From the IMG/VR virus record IMGVR_UViG_3300027302_000022, positions 1 to 31,749 of that record: a stretch of DNA of 31,749 nucleotides; one strand, written 5' to 3'. Below the pieces are notes generated by a model. That model saw nothing but the letters and a program-made list of their open reading frames with translations, had not been told where the DNA came from and made no database searches. Position 1 is the stretch's first letter. The number at the start of each line of letters is the position of its first letter. The stretch is from a virus. The translations under genes were made by a program, and so were the position numbers. Shown here one piece after another: positions 12,493 through 19,517 of the stretch.

Positions 12493-13698
12493 ATGAAAGA
12501 AATCTACTTGGGTCGTGCTGGTAGTATCAGCTATGGCACAAATACACCAACGTCTGATGAAGATTATCGTGGCATTTTCGTGGCTGACCCCAAGTTTATC
12601 CGCACTCCATTTTTTAAACAGAATGAGTACCGTCATCCTGATCAAAAGGATAGTGTTAGTTATGAACTGTCGAAGTTCATGCAATTGTATACGGAATGTA
12701 ATCCAAACATTGTCGAACTCTTGTGGATTGAGGAAAATGATGTTATCTTGGATTCCCCAGCCTATCAGTTGCTTCGCAAACATCGCCGTGATTTGATGTC
12801 TTCGAGGGCTGCATTCACCTTTTCTGGTTATGCAGTTAGTCAATTAAAGCAAATGAAGAATCAGTCCAAGTGGCAGAATAACCCGCAACCAACAACCCCA
12901 CCTCGTCAGATTGACTATGTTTCGTTGGTCGTCAACTACACCAACGAAAAGGTTTTCAAGATTGATCTTGAAGAATACCATGATGGTTATCGTTTGGTTC
13001 ATTATGGTGGAAACATTTACGGTCTGTACAAGGACGCTGGTGCTAAGACATACAATGATGGTTTTCATCTGAATGTGACTGATAATTCCTTCGATCATAC
13101 CACTGCTGATGGTGAGCGAAAGTTGCCGTTGATGATTGTCAAGTTTAACATTTCCGAGTACAAGCAAAATCTTGAAACATGGAACCAATATTGGGCTTGG
13201 AAGACATTGAAGGATAAGAAGGTTGATCTTTATCGTTTGATTGAGCTTGAACTAGCTGAACGTGCCTCTGTTGTTCGTGAAGTGGTTTCTGAAAGCTATG
13301 ATGTTGACCATGTTGTTGGGAGCGAAAACATGGCCGAACTGGTAAAGACCATGAATGAAGCGAATCTTTCTGAATTGCTACATTTGTGTAAGCGACATCT
13401 TGACTTTCAAGCTACTGGCACTGATTTCAAGCATGGTATGCATCTGGTTCGCTTGTTGCGTATGGGCCGTGAAATCCTTGAGCATGGTGAAGTATTGGTG
13501 AAGCGTCCGGATGCAAAGGAATTACTTGAAATCCGCCGTGGTTCGTGGTCTTATGAGCAATTAATTGCTTACGGTGAGGAACAAGACGATCTGATTCGTA
13601 ATAAACTTTACCATGAGACGAAGCTGCCTAAGCGACCTAACATTGAATTGGCAAGTAATTTGATCATGAAAGTACAGGATATGGTGTGGGGTAGTTAA
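12493..13698 (+). CDS. YcgL-type predicted nucleotidyltransferase, 401 aa
   Basis: DNA polymerase beta-superfamily nucleotidyltransferase. GRAGSISYGTNTPTSDEDYRG (residues 7-27) holds the G-S-x-x-Y-G-T...S-D-x-D catalytic motif, with the two aspartates binding metal. FKHGMHLVRLLRMGREILEHG (around residues 314-334) is the C-terminal helical signature I associate with COG3541/YcgL proteins, which are common in large phages. Compared with typical members (about 250-400 aa) it is full length and includes an inserted central region rich in aromatics. The target, nucleic acid or small molecule, is unknown. Driven by the promoter at 12430. Confidence 0.82.
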   Translation: MKEIYLGRAGSISYGTNTPTSDEDYRGIFVADPKFIRTPFFKQNEYRHPDQKDSVSYELSKFMQLYTECNPNIVELLWIEENDVILDSPAYQLLRKHRRDLMSSRAAFTFSGYAVSQLKQMKNQSKWQNNPQPTTPPRQIDYVSLVVNYTNEKVFKIDLEEYHDGYRLVHYGGNIYGLYKDAGAKTYNDGFHLNVTDNSFDHTTADGERKLPLMIVKFNISEYKQNLETWNQYWAWKTLKDKKVDLYRLIELELAERASVVREVVSESYDVDHVVGSENMAELVKTMNEANLSELLHLCKRHLDFQATGTDFKHGMHLVRLLRMGREILEHGEVLVKRPDAKELLEIRRGSWSYEQLIAYGEEQDDLIRNKLYHETKLPKRPNIELASNLIMKVQDMVWGS

Positions 13699-13712
13699 TA
13701 CCTCACTTTACT

Positions 13713-13844
13713 ATGAGTGATAAAACACTTTTCTTCCTGATAGATAATGTCCCAATGAAGATTGCTACGGTGATTTCTATATCAGTAATCTCTATTGGGA
13801 TGTATTCAGTTCACCAAATCTGTGAGTTTATAAAACATGATTAG
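13713..13844 (+). CDS. small single-span membrane protein, 43 aa
   Basis: MSDKTLFFLIDNVPMKIATV begins the frame. A hydrophobic stretch of about 20 residues (KIATVISISVISIGMYSVHQ region) predicts one transmembrane helix. Its stop TAG overlaps the ATG of the next membrane protein gene by 8 nt, which argues that it is translated. No recognised family; small phage membrane proteins of this kind may act in exclusion or lysis control, but nothing here decides that. Confidence 0.55.
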   Translation: MSDKTLFFLIDNVPMKIATVISISVISIGMYSVHQICEFIKHD

Positions 13845-14241
13845 TTTAAAGAAAGATAATAAATCTTTTGACGTTACTGGTTTGATGAAACTATTCATCA
13901 TAGCTATTTTTATTGCATGTCCTTTTTATTTTGGTTATCACCATTTTATTATGAAAGATATGTTTTTGATAACTAAAGGTACTGTTATTGAAAAAACCAA
14001 TTATAAGAATAGTGACGGAAAGTACGTTTATGAGTTGAATGTTGCTATTGGTGATAATACCAATACTACCATAACGGTTGATGCCGATGAATATATTCAT
14101 ACCGAAATAAACCAAACCCGTGACATTAATGTTTTCAACAAAGAAAAAATGAATCCTATAATGACAATTGTTGGTATGATTGAAGTTGTTGTTTTAGTAT
14201 TGGCATTATTGTTTATTGTTGGCGCAGCGATGGTGGCATAA
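13837..14241 (+). CDS. two-span membrane protein, 134 aa
   Basis: Hydrophobic segments at about residues 17-35 (LFIIAIFIACPFYFGYHHF) and 108-131 (TIVGMIEVVVLVLALLFIVG) bracket a hydrophilic beta-rich middle containing TKGTVIEKTNYKNSDGKYVY and a Thr-rich stretch. This central part would lie outside the cytoplasm if both termini are inside. It overlaps genes at both ends (13837-13844 and base 14241), so it is part of a coupled operon. Function unknown. Confidence 0.7.
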   Translation: MISLKKDNKSFDVTGLMKLFIIAIFIACPFYFGYHHFIMKDMFLITKGTVIEKTNYKNSDGKYVYELNVAIGDNTNTTITVDADEYIHTEINQTRDINVFNKEKMNPIMTIVGMIEVVVLVLALLFIVGAAMVA

Positions 14242-14489
14242 TGAAGTTTAATATAAATGAGTTTGTTAAAGTAAAACTCACTGATCATGGTAGACAACAA
14301 TACATTGAATGGTATTTTTCTTTGTATAAAGGTAATCCGCCATATTCATTTATACCTATGGAAGAAGACGAAAATGGATATTCAAAATGGCAAATGTGGA
14401 AATTGATGCAGGTATTTGGTGCAAATATTTCAATTGGTTGTATTCTTCCGTTTGAAACCGAGATAATTATTGTTGGTGAAAATGGATAA
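14241..14489 (+). CDS. conserved small phage protein, 82 aa
   Basis: Pattern VKVKLTDHGRQQYIEWYFSL...WQMWKLMQVFG...PFETEIII is one I recall from small proteins of unknown function in many phages (L-T-x-x-G-R near the N-terminus, Q-x-W-x-L-M-x-x-F-G in the middle, P-F-x-T-E-I at the end). Full length for that group. Its start shares a base with the previous stop, and it overlaps the next gene by 8 nt. Confidence 0.75.
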   Translation: MKFNINEFVKVKLTDHGRQQYIEWYFSLYKGNPPYSFIPMEEDENGYSKWQMWKLMQVFGANISIGCILPFETEIIIVGENG

Positions 14490-15084
14490 AATATTAGTTG
14501 GCAATGCACCATATGTTATTGGTGAGTTTGATTTAGAATGTCCTGAAATGATGTTTGTTCAGGACATGCCTATTATTATGCCCGGTACAGATTTGCGTTT
14601 ACCATCTCATTTAGAGTTTATTAGACCTCTAGTTGGTGCTATTCAGTATTCTACTAAGACTGATTATGTTTATGTTTCTTGTAAGAGCATGTTTACCACA
14701 TTTGAAAGTCGTGGTCGTCCCGGTTGGCATTTGGATGGTTTTGGCACGGATGACATTAATTATGTGTGGTCTGATGATTTCCCTACTGAATTTTACAACC
14801 AACAAATAGAAATAACAAATGATCCTGTTATTTCACGTTTGGATATGGAGTTAATGATTGACGAGAGTAAAATCACTACATATCCTAACAAAATATTGTT
14901 GGAAATGAATAATACATGTATTCATCGTGTTTCTGTTGAAAAACGTGAAGGTTTTAGAACTTTCATAAAATTGACTGTTTCTAAGAATCAGTTTAAATTG
15001 AAAGGTAATGCACATAATTATTTGTTTAATTATAATTGGGATATGACCCCTCGCACACTAGACAGAAACCAACCGTCGAAATAA
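14482..15084 (+). CDS. 2OG-Fe(II) oxygenase-like phage protein, 200 aa
   Basis: GRPGWHLDGFGTDDINYVWSD supplies H83-x-D85, and CIHRV with EGFRTFIKL gives H148 and R159. This H-x-D...H...R order is the iron- and 2-oxoglutarate-binding signature of the 2OG-Fe(II) dioxygenase fold. The ending KGNAHNYLFNYNWDM is also shared by phage proteins that I recall with the same motifs. Substrate unknown; DNA or protein hydroxylation are possibilities. Start ATG 14482 is preferred over TTG 14470. Followed at once by a promoter-operator. Confidence 0.65.
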   Translation: MDKILVGNAPYVIGEFDLECPEMMFVQDMPIIMPGTDLRLPSHLEFIRPLVGAIQYSTKTDYVYVSCKSMFTTFESRGRPGWHLDGFGTDDINYVWSDDFPTEFYNQQIEITNDPVISRLDMELMIDESKITTYPNKILLEMNNTCIHRVSVEKREGFRTFIKLTVSKNQFKLKGNAHNYLFNYNWDMTPRTLDRNQPSK

Positions 15085-15088
15085 ATTA

Positions 15089-15119
15089 TTGACACCATTG
15101 TAACAATCTGTTACAATGG
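15089..15119 (+). promoter_or_regulatory. promoter with 11-bp palindromic operator before gp33-59-32 genes
   Basis: TTGACA (15089-15094), 17-bp spacer and TACAAT (15112-15117). The spacer and -10 are covered by a perfect inverted repeat, CCATTGTAACA (15095-15105) and TGTTACAATGG (15109-15119), with a 3-nt centre. That is the geometry of a dimeric repressor site that would block polymerase. It controls the late co-activator and replication genes. Confidence 0.75.
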
Positions 15120-15154
15120 TCATCTAGGGAATCAACACTGTCAAAGGAAATGAT

Positions 15155-15394
15155 ATGGTTAAATTAGGTTTTTCAAAAGAAGAAATAATGTCTAGTCTTC
15201 AACATAAGGTTGAAGAACTTTACAAGCATTGCGATACATGGCTGGAAGCTGTGGTTGAGTATTGTCAAGAATATGATTTGGAGGAAACGGAAATTGCTCC
15301 TTATCTAAGTCCTGTTTTATTGGAACGTTTGCGTTCCGAATCTGTTAATCTAAAGCGTATAAAAACTGAGAATATTGCTACGTTACCATTCTAA
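15155..15394 (+). CDS. 33: gp33-like late promoter transcription co-activator, 79 aa
   Basis: In T4, gp33 binds the RNA polymerase flap and links the gp55 sigma factor to the gp45 sliding clamp for late transcription. Here WLEAVVEYCQEYDLEETEIA, YLSPVLLERLRSESVNLKRI aligns by eye with the T4 gp33 region YLEATTAFLEENSIPETQFA, KFIPSGIIEKIQSEAIDENL, and the short C-terminal tail ends in ...TLPF, comparable with the clamp-binding ...DFLL end of T4. It is shorter than T4 gp33 (112 aa), lacking the N-terminal segment. Its position directly before gp59 and gp32 matches T4 order and supports the call. Confidence 0.75.
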   Translation: MVKLGFSKEEIMSSLQHKVEELYKHCDTWLEAVVEYCQEYDLEETEIAPYLSPVLLERLRSESVNLKRIKTENIATLPF

Positions 15395-15397
15395 ATT

Positions 15398-16075
15398 ATG
15401 AATATAAAGTCATTGGTTTATCCTTGTGAAAATCCAAAATACATAAATGATTTTGATACATGGAAGTTATATCAATCTGTTCGTTTACATTATATGACGG
15501 ACAGCTATCGCCTTGAAAAGTATAATTTTTCATCGAAGAAAATATACAATTGGGACAAATATCAAACAGTTTCAACATGGGAAGTTAAATTGTTTGACAA
15601 ATGGGCAAAGAGATTTACTACTGATGTCAATGTAAAAATGGCATTGGGCGCACATTTCTTTTATAACAAACCTAATGGGAGTTGGGAAAGTTCCCCCGAT
15701 CAGGAAGATGTCCAACAGGCATATTCTAAATTAAAATCTTTTTTGTCTTCTCCGAAATATTTTTTAGAAAAAGACTTGACAAAACTTTACGAATCGTATA
15801 CAATAGATATACTAAAAACAACAAATGCAAATGGTGGAGTAGGAATACCACCAATTTACCATTTGGCTCATAAGGGAATTATTTCTTATGAAACGTTAGC
15901 AATGGTTGATATTTCAACGTCGCTAACTAAATATACATGTATGAAGTTGAACACTTTGACATGGACAGCATATAAAGATTGGTATTTAAAATATCGACCA
16001 TTTGTGTGTATGGAAATGGACAAGGAATATACTGATTACATTAGGGAAAAATTATTGCAATTGAAAAATAACTAA
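15398..16075 (+). CDS. 59: gp59-like replicative helicase loader, 225 aa
   Basis: T4 gp59 (217 aa) loads the gp41 helicase onto gp32-coated DNA at forks. The N-terminal DTWKLYQSVRLHYMTDSYRLEKYNFS parallels the T4 stretch VYKLYLMIKQHMNGKYDVIKYNW; later KALF-type helices and IISYETLAMVDI parallels IISFETFILLD. Similar length and location between gp33 and gp32 strengthen the assignment. The sequence is divergent, so the call relies on these patches plus synteny. It starts 3 nt after the gp33 stop. Confidence 0.75.
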   Translation: MNIKSLVYPCENPKYINDFDTWKLYQSVRLHYMTDSYRLEKYNFSSKKIYNWDKYQTVSTWEVKLFDKWAKRFTTDVNVKMALGAHFFYNKPNGSWESSPDQEDVQQAYSKLKSFLSSPKYFLEKDLTKLYESYTIDILKTTNANGGVGIPPIYHLAHKGIISYETLAMVDISTSLTKYTCMKLNTLTWTAYKDWYLKYRPFVCMEMDKEYTDYIREKLLQLKNN

Positions 16076-16138
16076 TTTCCCCTTGTTTTAATTTTTCAAA
16101 ACATATAAAAACACATAACTCATATAAGGAAATATATT

Positions 16139-17101
16139 ATGTCATTAAATGCATTACGTTCTAGTTCAAAAAACATGCTTGAAAAGATGAAAGCGTCTGA
16201 CAAGCCAGAAAAAGGCGGTTCTCGTGCGGTCGATGAGCGCATTTGGAAGCCTACATTCGACAAAGAAAAGGGTAGTGGTACTGCTATTATTCGTTTCTTG
16301 CCTGCTGCACCTTCCGAAATTGATGAATATCCATATGTTAGAGTATACTCTCACGCATTCCAAGGCCCAACTGGAAAGTGGTATATTGAAAATTCTCTTT
16401 CTACTATTGGTAAGCCCGATCCATGTGGTGAGTTGAATAAGCGTTGCTGGGACTCTGGTGTTGAATCTGATAAGGATAATGCCCGTTCTCGTAAGCGTAA
16501 GACCACATATTTTGCGAACGTTTTGGTTATAAAAGACCCGGCGCACCCAGAACTTGAAGGCAAGGTCATGATTTATGAATACGGCCCTCAGATTCACAAG
16601 ATGATCGAGGATGCTGCATATCCAAAGGCACCAGAGTTCGAAGGTGATGAAGTTGTTGAACCTATGAACGCATTTGACATTGATAACGGCGCTGATTTTG
16701 TTATCCGTATCAATGGTCGTACTATGAAGAATAGTAAGGGTCAAACCGTAACTGTTCCTAACTACGAAAAATCTTCTTTCAAGGCTAAATCTCCGTTGGC
16801 CGGTGGAAAGGAAAAGGAAATGGAAAAGATTTGGAACCAATGTCACCCATTGCAACCATTCTATGATGAAAAGGAATTCAAGACTTATGAATCCTTGCAA
16901 AAGCGTCTTGTTGAAGTGTTAGGCCCACAAGTGGGTTCTGGTATTGCAACCGCATTAGGAACCACTGTATCTCGCAATAGTTCAGTGGAAGATGAAGAAG
17001 ACGATGCTCCCCCTGTGCGCACTCAGGTACGTCAGGCCGCACCCGTACAAACATCTGAACCTGATGATGAAGACTTAGCATTTTTGCGTGAAATTGAATA
17101 A
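16139..17101 (+). CDS. 32: gp32-like single-stranded DNA-binding protein, 320 aa
   Basis: T4 gp32 coats single-stranded DNA cooperatively during replication and recombination. Shared patches include GKWYIENSLSTIG, KRKTTYFANVLVIKDPAHPELEGKV (split across the core), GADFVIRI and the acidic C-terminal tail EPDDEDLAFLREIE that binds partner proteins. The zinc ribbon is altered: T4 ligands H64 and C87 correspond to H72 and C96, but C77 is S86 and C90 is L99; an extra C103 is present. Marine T4-like gp32 proteins also lack this finger as I recall, so this phage may be intermediate. Ribosome site AAGGAAA; terminator at 17134. Confidence 0.93.
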   Translation: MSLNALRSSSKNMLEKMKASDKPEKGGSRAVDERIWKPTFDKEKGSGTAIIRFLPAAPSEIDEYPYVRVYSHAFQGPTGKWYIENSLSTIGKPDPCGELNKRCWDSGVESDKDNARSRKRKTTYFANVLVIKDPAHPELEGKVMIYEYGPQIHKMIEDAAYPKAPEFEGDEVVEPMNAFDIDNGADFVIRINGRTMKNSKGQTVTVPNYEKSSFKAKSPLAGGKEKEMEKIWNQCHPLQPFYDEKEFKTYESLQKRLVEVLGPQVGSGIATALGTTVSRNSSVEDEEDDAPPVRTQVRQAAPVQTSEPDDEDLAFLREIE

Positions 17102-17133
17102 TTTCACCTGAAATAAGGAAGATCAGTCATTAC

Positions 17134-17161
17134 AAAAAACCAGCAGAAATGCTGGTTTTTT
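17134..17161 (+). terminator. intrinsic terminator after gene 32
   Basis: AAAAAACCAGC/GCTGGTTTTTT hairpin with an AGAAAT loop and T tract, ending the gp33-59-32 transcript. Confidence 0.9.
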
Positions 17162-17173
17162 CATTTCTATTCC

Positions 17174-17202
17174 TTGAAAAAATCGTGGACATATGCTATG
17201 AT
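17174..17202 (+). promoter_or_regulatory. sigma70-type promoter
   Basis: TTGAAA (17174-17179), 17-bp spacer, TATGAT (17197-17202), between the gene 32 terminator and the start codon at 17228. Confidence 0.7.
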
Positions 17203-17227
17203 GATGAAACACAGATAGGTGATTGCT

Positions 17228-17599
17228 ATGACTTCAACCAAATCCATACGTGATGTGTATCAAATACTTCGTGACCGTTTTGCAGGAAAATGCAGAAAGG
17301 CTGCGTTGTATGATGTTTCATTGACTGAAAATGGTTCGTGTGTTCTTACCTCGACCATTCATGGGTCACAGTCATTTGTAACCACATTCAAGGAAAACGA
17401 GGAATTAATCCAAGAAATTCTTGAAATTTTCGACATTATTGTTGAAAATTACACTGAGCGAGGGTATTTCGTTAATTATGGGCGACCATCTTTAAAGTTC
17501 ATGCAATCTCTTGATGATGCATACATTTATGCGAATTACCATCGTTATTTCAAAGACTATCATGTGGTAATTCAAATAACAATTTCAGAGCCGAGGTGA
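17228..17599 (+). CDS. hypothetical protein, 123 aa
   Basis: ATG 17228 (MTSTKSIRDVYQILRDRFAG) is preferred over an upstream GTG at 17219 because AGGTGATT lies at the right distance. The protein looks alpha/beta with ELIQEILEIFDIIVENYTERGY in the middle and ends ITISEPR. No membrane segment and no motif I can name. It is followed 3 nt later by the frameshifted gene. Confidence 0.65.
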   Translation: MTSTKSIRDVYQILRDRFAGKCRKAALYDVSLTENGSCVLTSTIHGSQSFVTTFKENEELIQEILEIFDIIVENYTERGYFVNYGRPSLKFMQSLDDAYIYANYHRYFKDYHVVIQITISEPR

Positions 17600-17602
17600 T
17601 TT

Positions 17603-17798
17603 ATGTTCAAGCGTCAAGTTTTGTTTATGGAATACGAAAGGGGTTGGCGGAAGTAAAATAGATTCAGTTGAATATTTTACTTCTGATGCACTAGCCAAAG
17701 AACGCATTGAAAAGTTTAATGCGAGAAATACTTCGAAAACTGTTCCTGATTGGTATATGGTGGCTGTATTAGGAGACATTGTTGATGTAGAAGATTGA
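17603..17798 (+). pseudogene. small phage gene interrupted by a one-base frameshift
   Basis: ATG 17603 behind AGGTGA reads MFKRQVLFMEYERG and then stops after 17 codons. In another frame the sequence continues GGSKIDSVEYFTSDALAKERI and ends VPDWYMVAVLGDIVDVED at TGA 17796-17798. Removing one G from the GGGG run at about 17639-17643 restores a single 64-residue protein, MEYER-VGGSKIDSVEYF. Well-formed sequence on both sides suggests a homopolymer sequencing error or a very recent mutation rather than decay. No slippery heptamer is in the right phase for a -1 shift. Function unknown. Confidence 0.6.
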
Positions 17799-17823
17799 CA
17801 AAAGGTGTCAAAAAGTGTATAAT
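17795..17823 (+). promoter_or_regulatory. sigma70 promoter with small dyad
   Basis: TTGACA (17795-17800), 17-bp spacer and perfect TATAAT (17818-17823). TTGACA and TGTCAA (17806-17811) are inverted copies. It overlaps the end of the frameshifted gene and serves 17851 onward. Confidence 0.82.
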
Positions 17824-17850
17824 AGTCAACTAGCATTCAAGGGCAAAATC

Positions 17851-18108
17851 ATGAATACTTCGGTAGTTATAAAAAACAGTGTTGATGCGGATTTTAATAA
17901 TATCAATAATATCGACGGTATCGAAGAAATTGGTATATTAACTTCTGCTTATTATGGAATATATGTCAAATTGAAAAATGGCGTTGTTTATAATTTGACT
18001 TGTAGTAAGGTTCTTCCAAGTGCATTGGAGTATCAAATTGATGAATATGGTTTATTGACCAATTCAGAAAAATACAAGTGTTTTAGTGAAGTTAAAAAAT
18101 ATATCTGA
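17851..18108 (+). CDS. hypothetical protein, 85 aa
   Basis: ATG 17851 (MNTSVVIKNSVDADFNNINN) with AAGGG upstream. Beta-rich core EIGILTSAYYGIYVKLKNGVVYNLTC suggests a small barrel. The in-frame upstream extension starts inside the -10 box and cannot be used. Co-transcribed with the next gene, 7 nt apart. Confidence 0.65.
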   Translation: MNTSVVIKNSVDADFNNINNIDGIEEIGILTSAYYGIYVKLKNGVVYNLTCSKVLPSALEYQIDEYGLLTNSEKYKCFSEVKKYI

Positions 18109-18115
18109 GGAAATC

Positions 18116-18388
18116 ATGACAAATACAAATTTTACTATTGACCTTTCATATGGTGCATTTGATGATGATTTGTGCTGGGAGGCAAAGGTCAGGGGGACGA
18201 ATATCGTAATGTATTCTTCTGATAATGTTCAACTTCTAATTGACATTGTGAAAGAAGTTAATGAAAAATATCCAAAGGATATTTTTGTTCCAAGTGCAAC
18301 GTTGAATGATGTTGATTTTTTTGATATTTCAGCGGTAGAGGAATTAGACTTGATTAGGCTGTCAGTGAAACCCAATCAAGTCTATTGA
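18116..18388 (+). CDS. hypothetical protein, 90 aa
   Basis: ATG 18116 with TGAGGAAA as ribosome site. Acidic protein MTNTNFTIDLSYGAFDDDLC with a beta strand-helix-beta appearance (NVQLLIDIVKEVNEKYPKD). It ends 2 nt from the stop of a convergent minus-strand gene; no terminator hairpin is evident between them. Confidence 0.65.
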   Translation: MTNTNFTIDLSYGAFDDDLCWEAKVRGTNIVMYSSDNVQLLIDIVKEVNEKYPKDIFVPSATLNDVDFFDISAVEELDLIRLSVKPNQVY

Positions 18389-18390
18389 TG

Positions 18391-19101
18391 TTATGGCTGA
18401 GCCAAACGATTCGTGACTGTAGCAGCTATATGGGGATTTGCCATAAGATGTGGCATATTTTTTATTTTAGTTGCTTGGTCACGGTTGACGCCATGCATAG
18501 TCATTAAGCGTTTCACAGTTATTGGGTGTATTTGATGTTGCGCATTAATAGCTGAATCCAATACACTTTTATCTGAATTATAATGACGTGATGCTATCCA
18601 CTGCATAGTTGAGTTTTGGACATTTCCTGTTCTTTTAGAAGGGTCTAAGTCCATAATATGTTGTAGTTGTGATTTTGATGCTGTTATAGGCATTTTTTTA
18701 AAAGCCTCTTTATTCTCCGCATAAATCTTTCTTCCAATATGAGTCTCTGTCAATTCAGGATGCTCATGTAACATTTTAAACCCATCAACATGCGTGTGTG
18801 TTTTATTACCATTGGCACGATATATTTGAGTTCCTTCTTTTCCTAATTCTTTCCCAACAATATAATGAGAACCATGAATAACAAAGGTATGAGTTGGTTC
18901 GAAGTTCTTATGGATTCTGTTTTTAGCAATATTAGCATTATCGACTTTATAGACAAAAACACCTTTTTTACGCATTTCATGCGTTGGTGAACCCATGAAA
19001 ATGTCTTGGTTTGCAAAGTTACGAATGCTTTCAATAGGATTGAATCCTTCGTTCATAGGCACAAGATAATAATCTTCCATGTGTTGTAAAAATTTACCCA
19101 T
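18391..19101 (-). CDS. hypothetical late protein, 236 aa
   Basis: Start at 19101 (MGKFLQHMEDYYLVPMNEG) follows TTTGGAG at the usual distance; a TTG 12 nt earlier is part of that site. Upstream on the minus strand lies TTAAATAG (19124-19131) followed by ATAAAATTATTTGGAGT, almost the same leader as for the repeat protein at 10722. The sequence is His- and Asn-rich with THTFVIHGSHYIVGKELG and a helical C-terminal half (SKSQLQHIMDLDPSKRTGNV). No enzyme motif found. The shared leader suggests late expression and possibly a virion role. Confidence 0.65.
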   Translation of the reverse strand: MGKFLQHMEDYYLVPMNEGFNPIESIRNFANQDIFMGSPTHEMRKKGVFVYKVDNANIAKNRIHKNFEPTHTFVIHGSHYIVGKELGKEGTQIYRANGNKTHTHVDGFKMLHEHPELTETHIGRKIYAENKEAFKKMPITASKSQLQHIMDLDPSKRTGNVQNSTMQWIASRHYNSDKSVLDSAINAQHQIHPITVKRLMTMHGVNRDQATKIKNMPHLMANPHIAATVTNRLAQP

Positions 19102-19127
19102 TTCAAACTCCAAATAATTTTATCTAT

Positions 19128-19448
19128 TTAACGTGATGCGATACTTACTCCAACAGGCAAAGCAGTTTCGCTTTTGTCTATCTGTATAACACAGCTTACA
19201 TTTTGGAAGGTAAGTACATGGTGATATTGTGTCATGTATACTTCAAAACCTCCAATATACATTTGATTAAATTGTTGTGTTGCGTAGTCATATACTAATA
19301 TACCAATGCGCTCACCACTTTGGAGAGGGCTGCATATTATTGTGTAATTACGTTCAGAAACCAATTCAAACTCACTTGATAAAACTGCATCTGTTGTTGG
19401 TTCTATGTGTATTGTCACATGGTTTTTTTCTTTGATGGTTAGTGCCAT
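19128..19448 (-). CDS. hypothetical beta-rich late protein, 106 aa
   Basis: MALTIKEKNHVTIHIEPTTD opens a protein of short alternating beta strands (NYTIICSPLQSGERIGILVY, VLTFQNVSCVIQIDK), resembling small head-decoration or tail proteins in composition, though I recognise no family. GTTAAATA (minus, 19482-19489) lies 34 nt before the start codon as a possible late promoter. The next minus gene's late-like box overlaps its stop codon. Confidence 0.6.
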   Translation of the reverse strand: MALTIKEKNHVTIHIEPTTDAVLSSEFELVSERNYTIICSPLQSGERIGILVYDYATQQFNQMYIGGFEVYMTQYHHVLTFQNVSCVIQIDKSETALPVGVSIASR

Positions 19449-19472
19449 TTGATTGCCTTTACATAAGTTTAC

Positions 19473-19501
19473 TTTACAGTATATTTAACAATCAGTATAA
19501 T
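19473..19501 (+). promoter_or_regulatory. possible promoter very close to start codon
   Basis: TTTACA (19473-19478), 17-bp spacer and TATAAT (19496-19501). The GGGAGG ribosome site (19502-19507) begins at once after the -10, so a transcript from here would start inside or after it. Either it is a leaderless arrangement or the match is fortuitous. Confidence 0.35.
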
Positions 19502-19517
19502 GGGAGGAAATTAACCA

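Noticed and set aside
12844-13188. Minus-strand frame inside the nucleotidyltransferase gene
   Set aside because: Antisense shadow of a gene with clear catalytic motifs; no supporting start signal.
19473-19501. Strong promoter for the fusion enzyme
   Set aside because: Kept only as low confidence: a start site at normal distance would remove most of the ribosome binding site.
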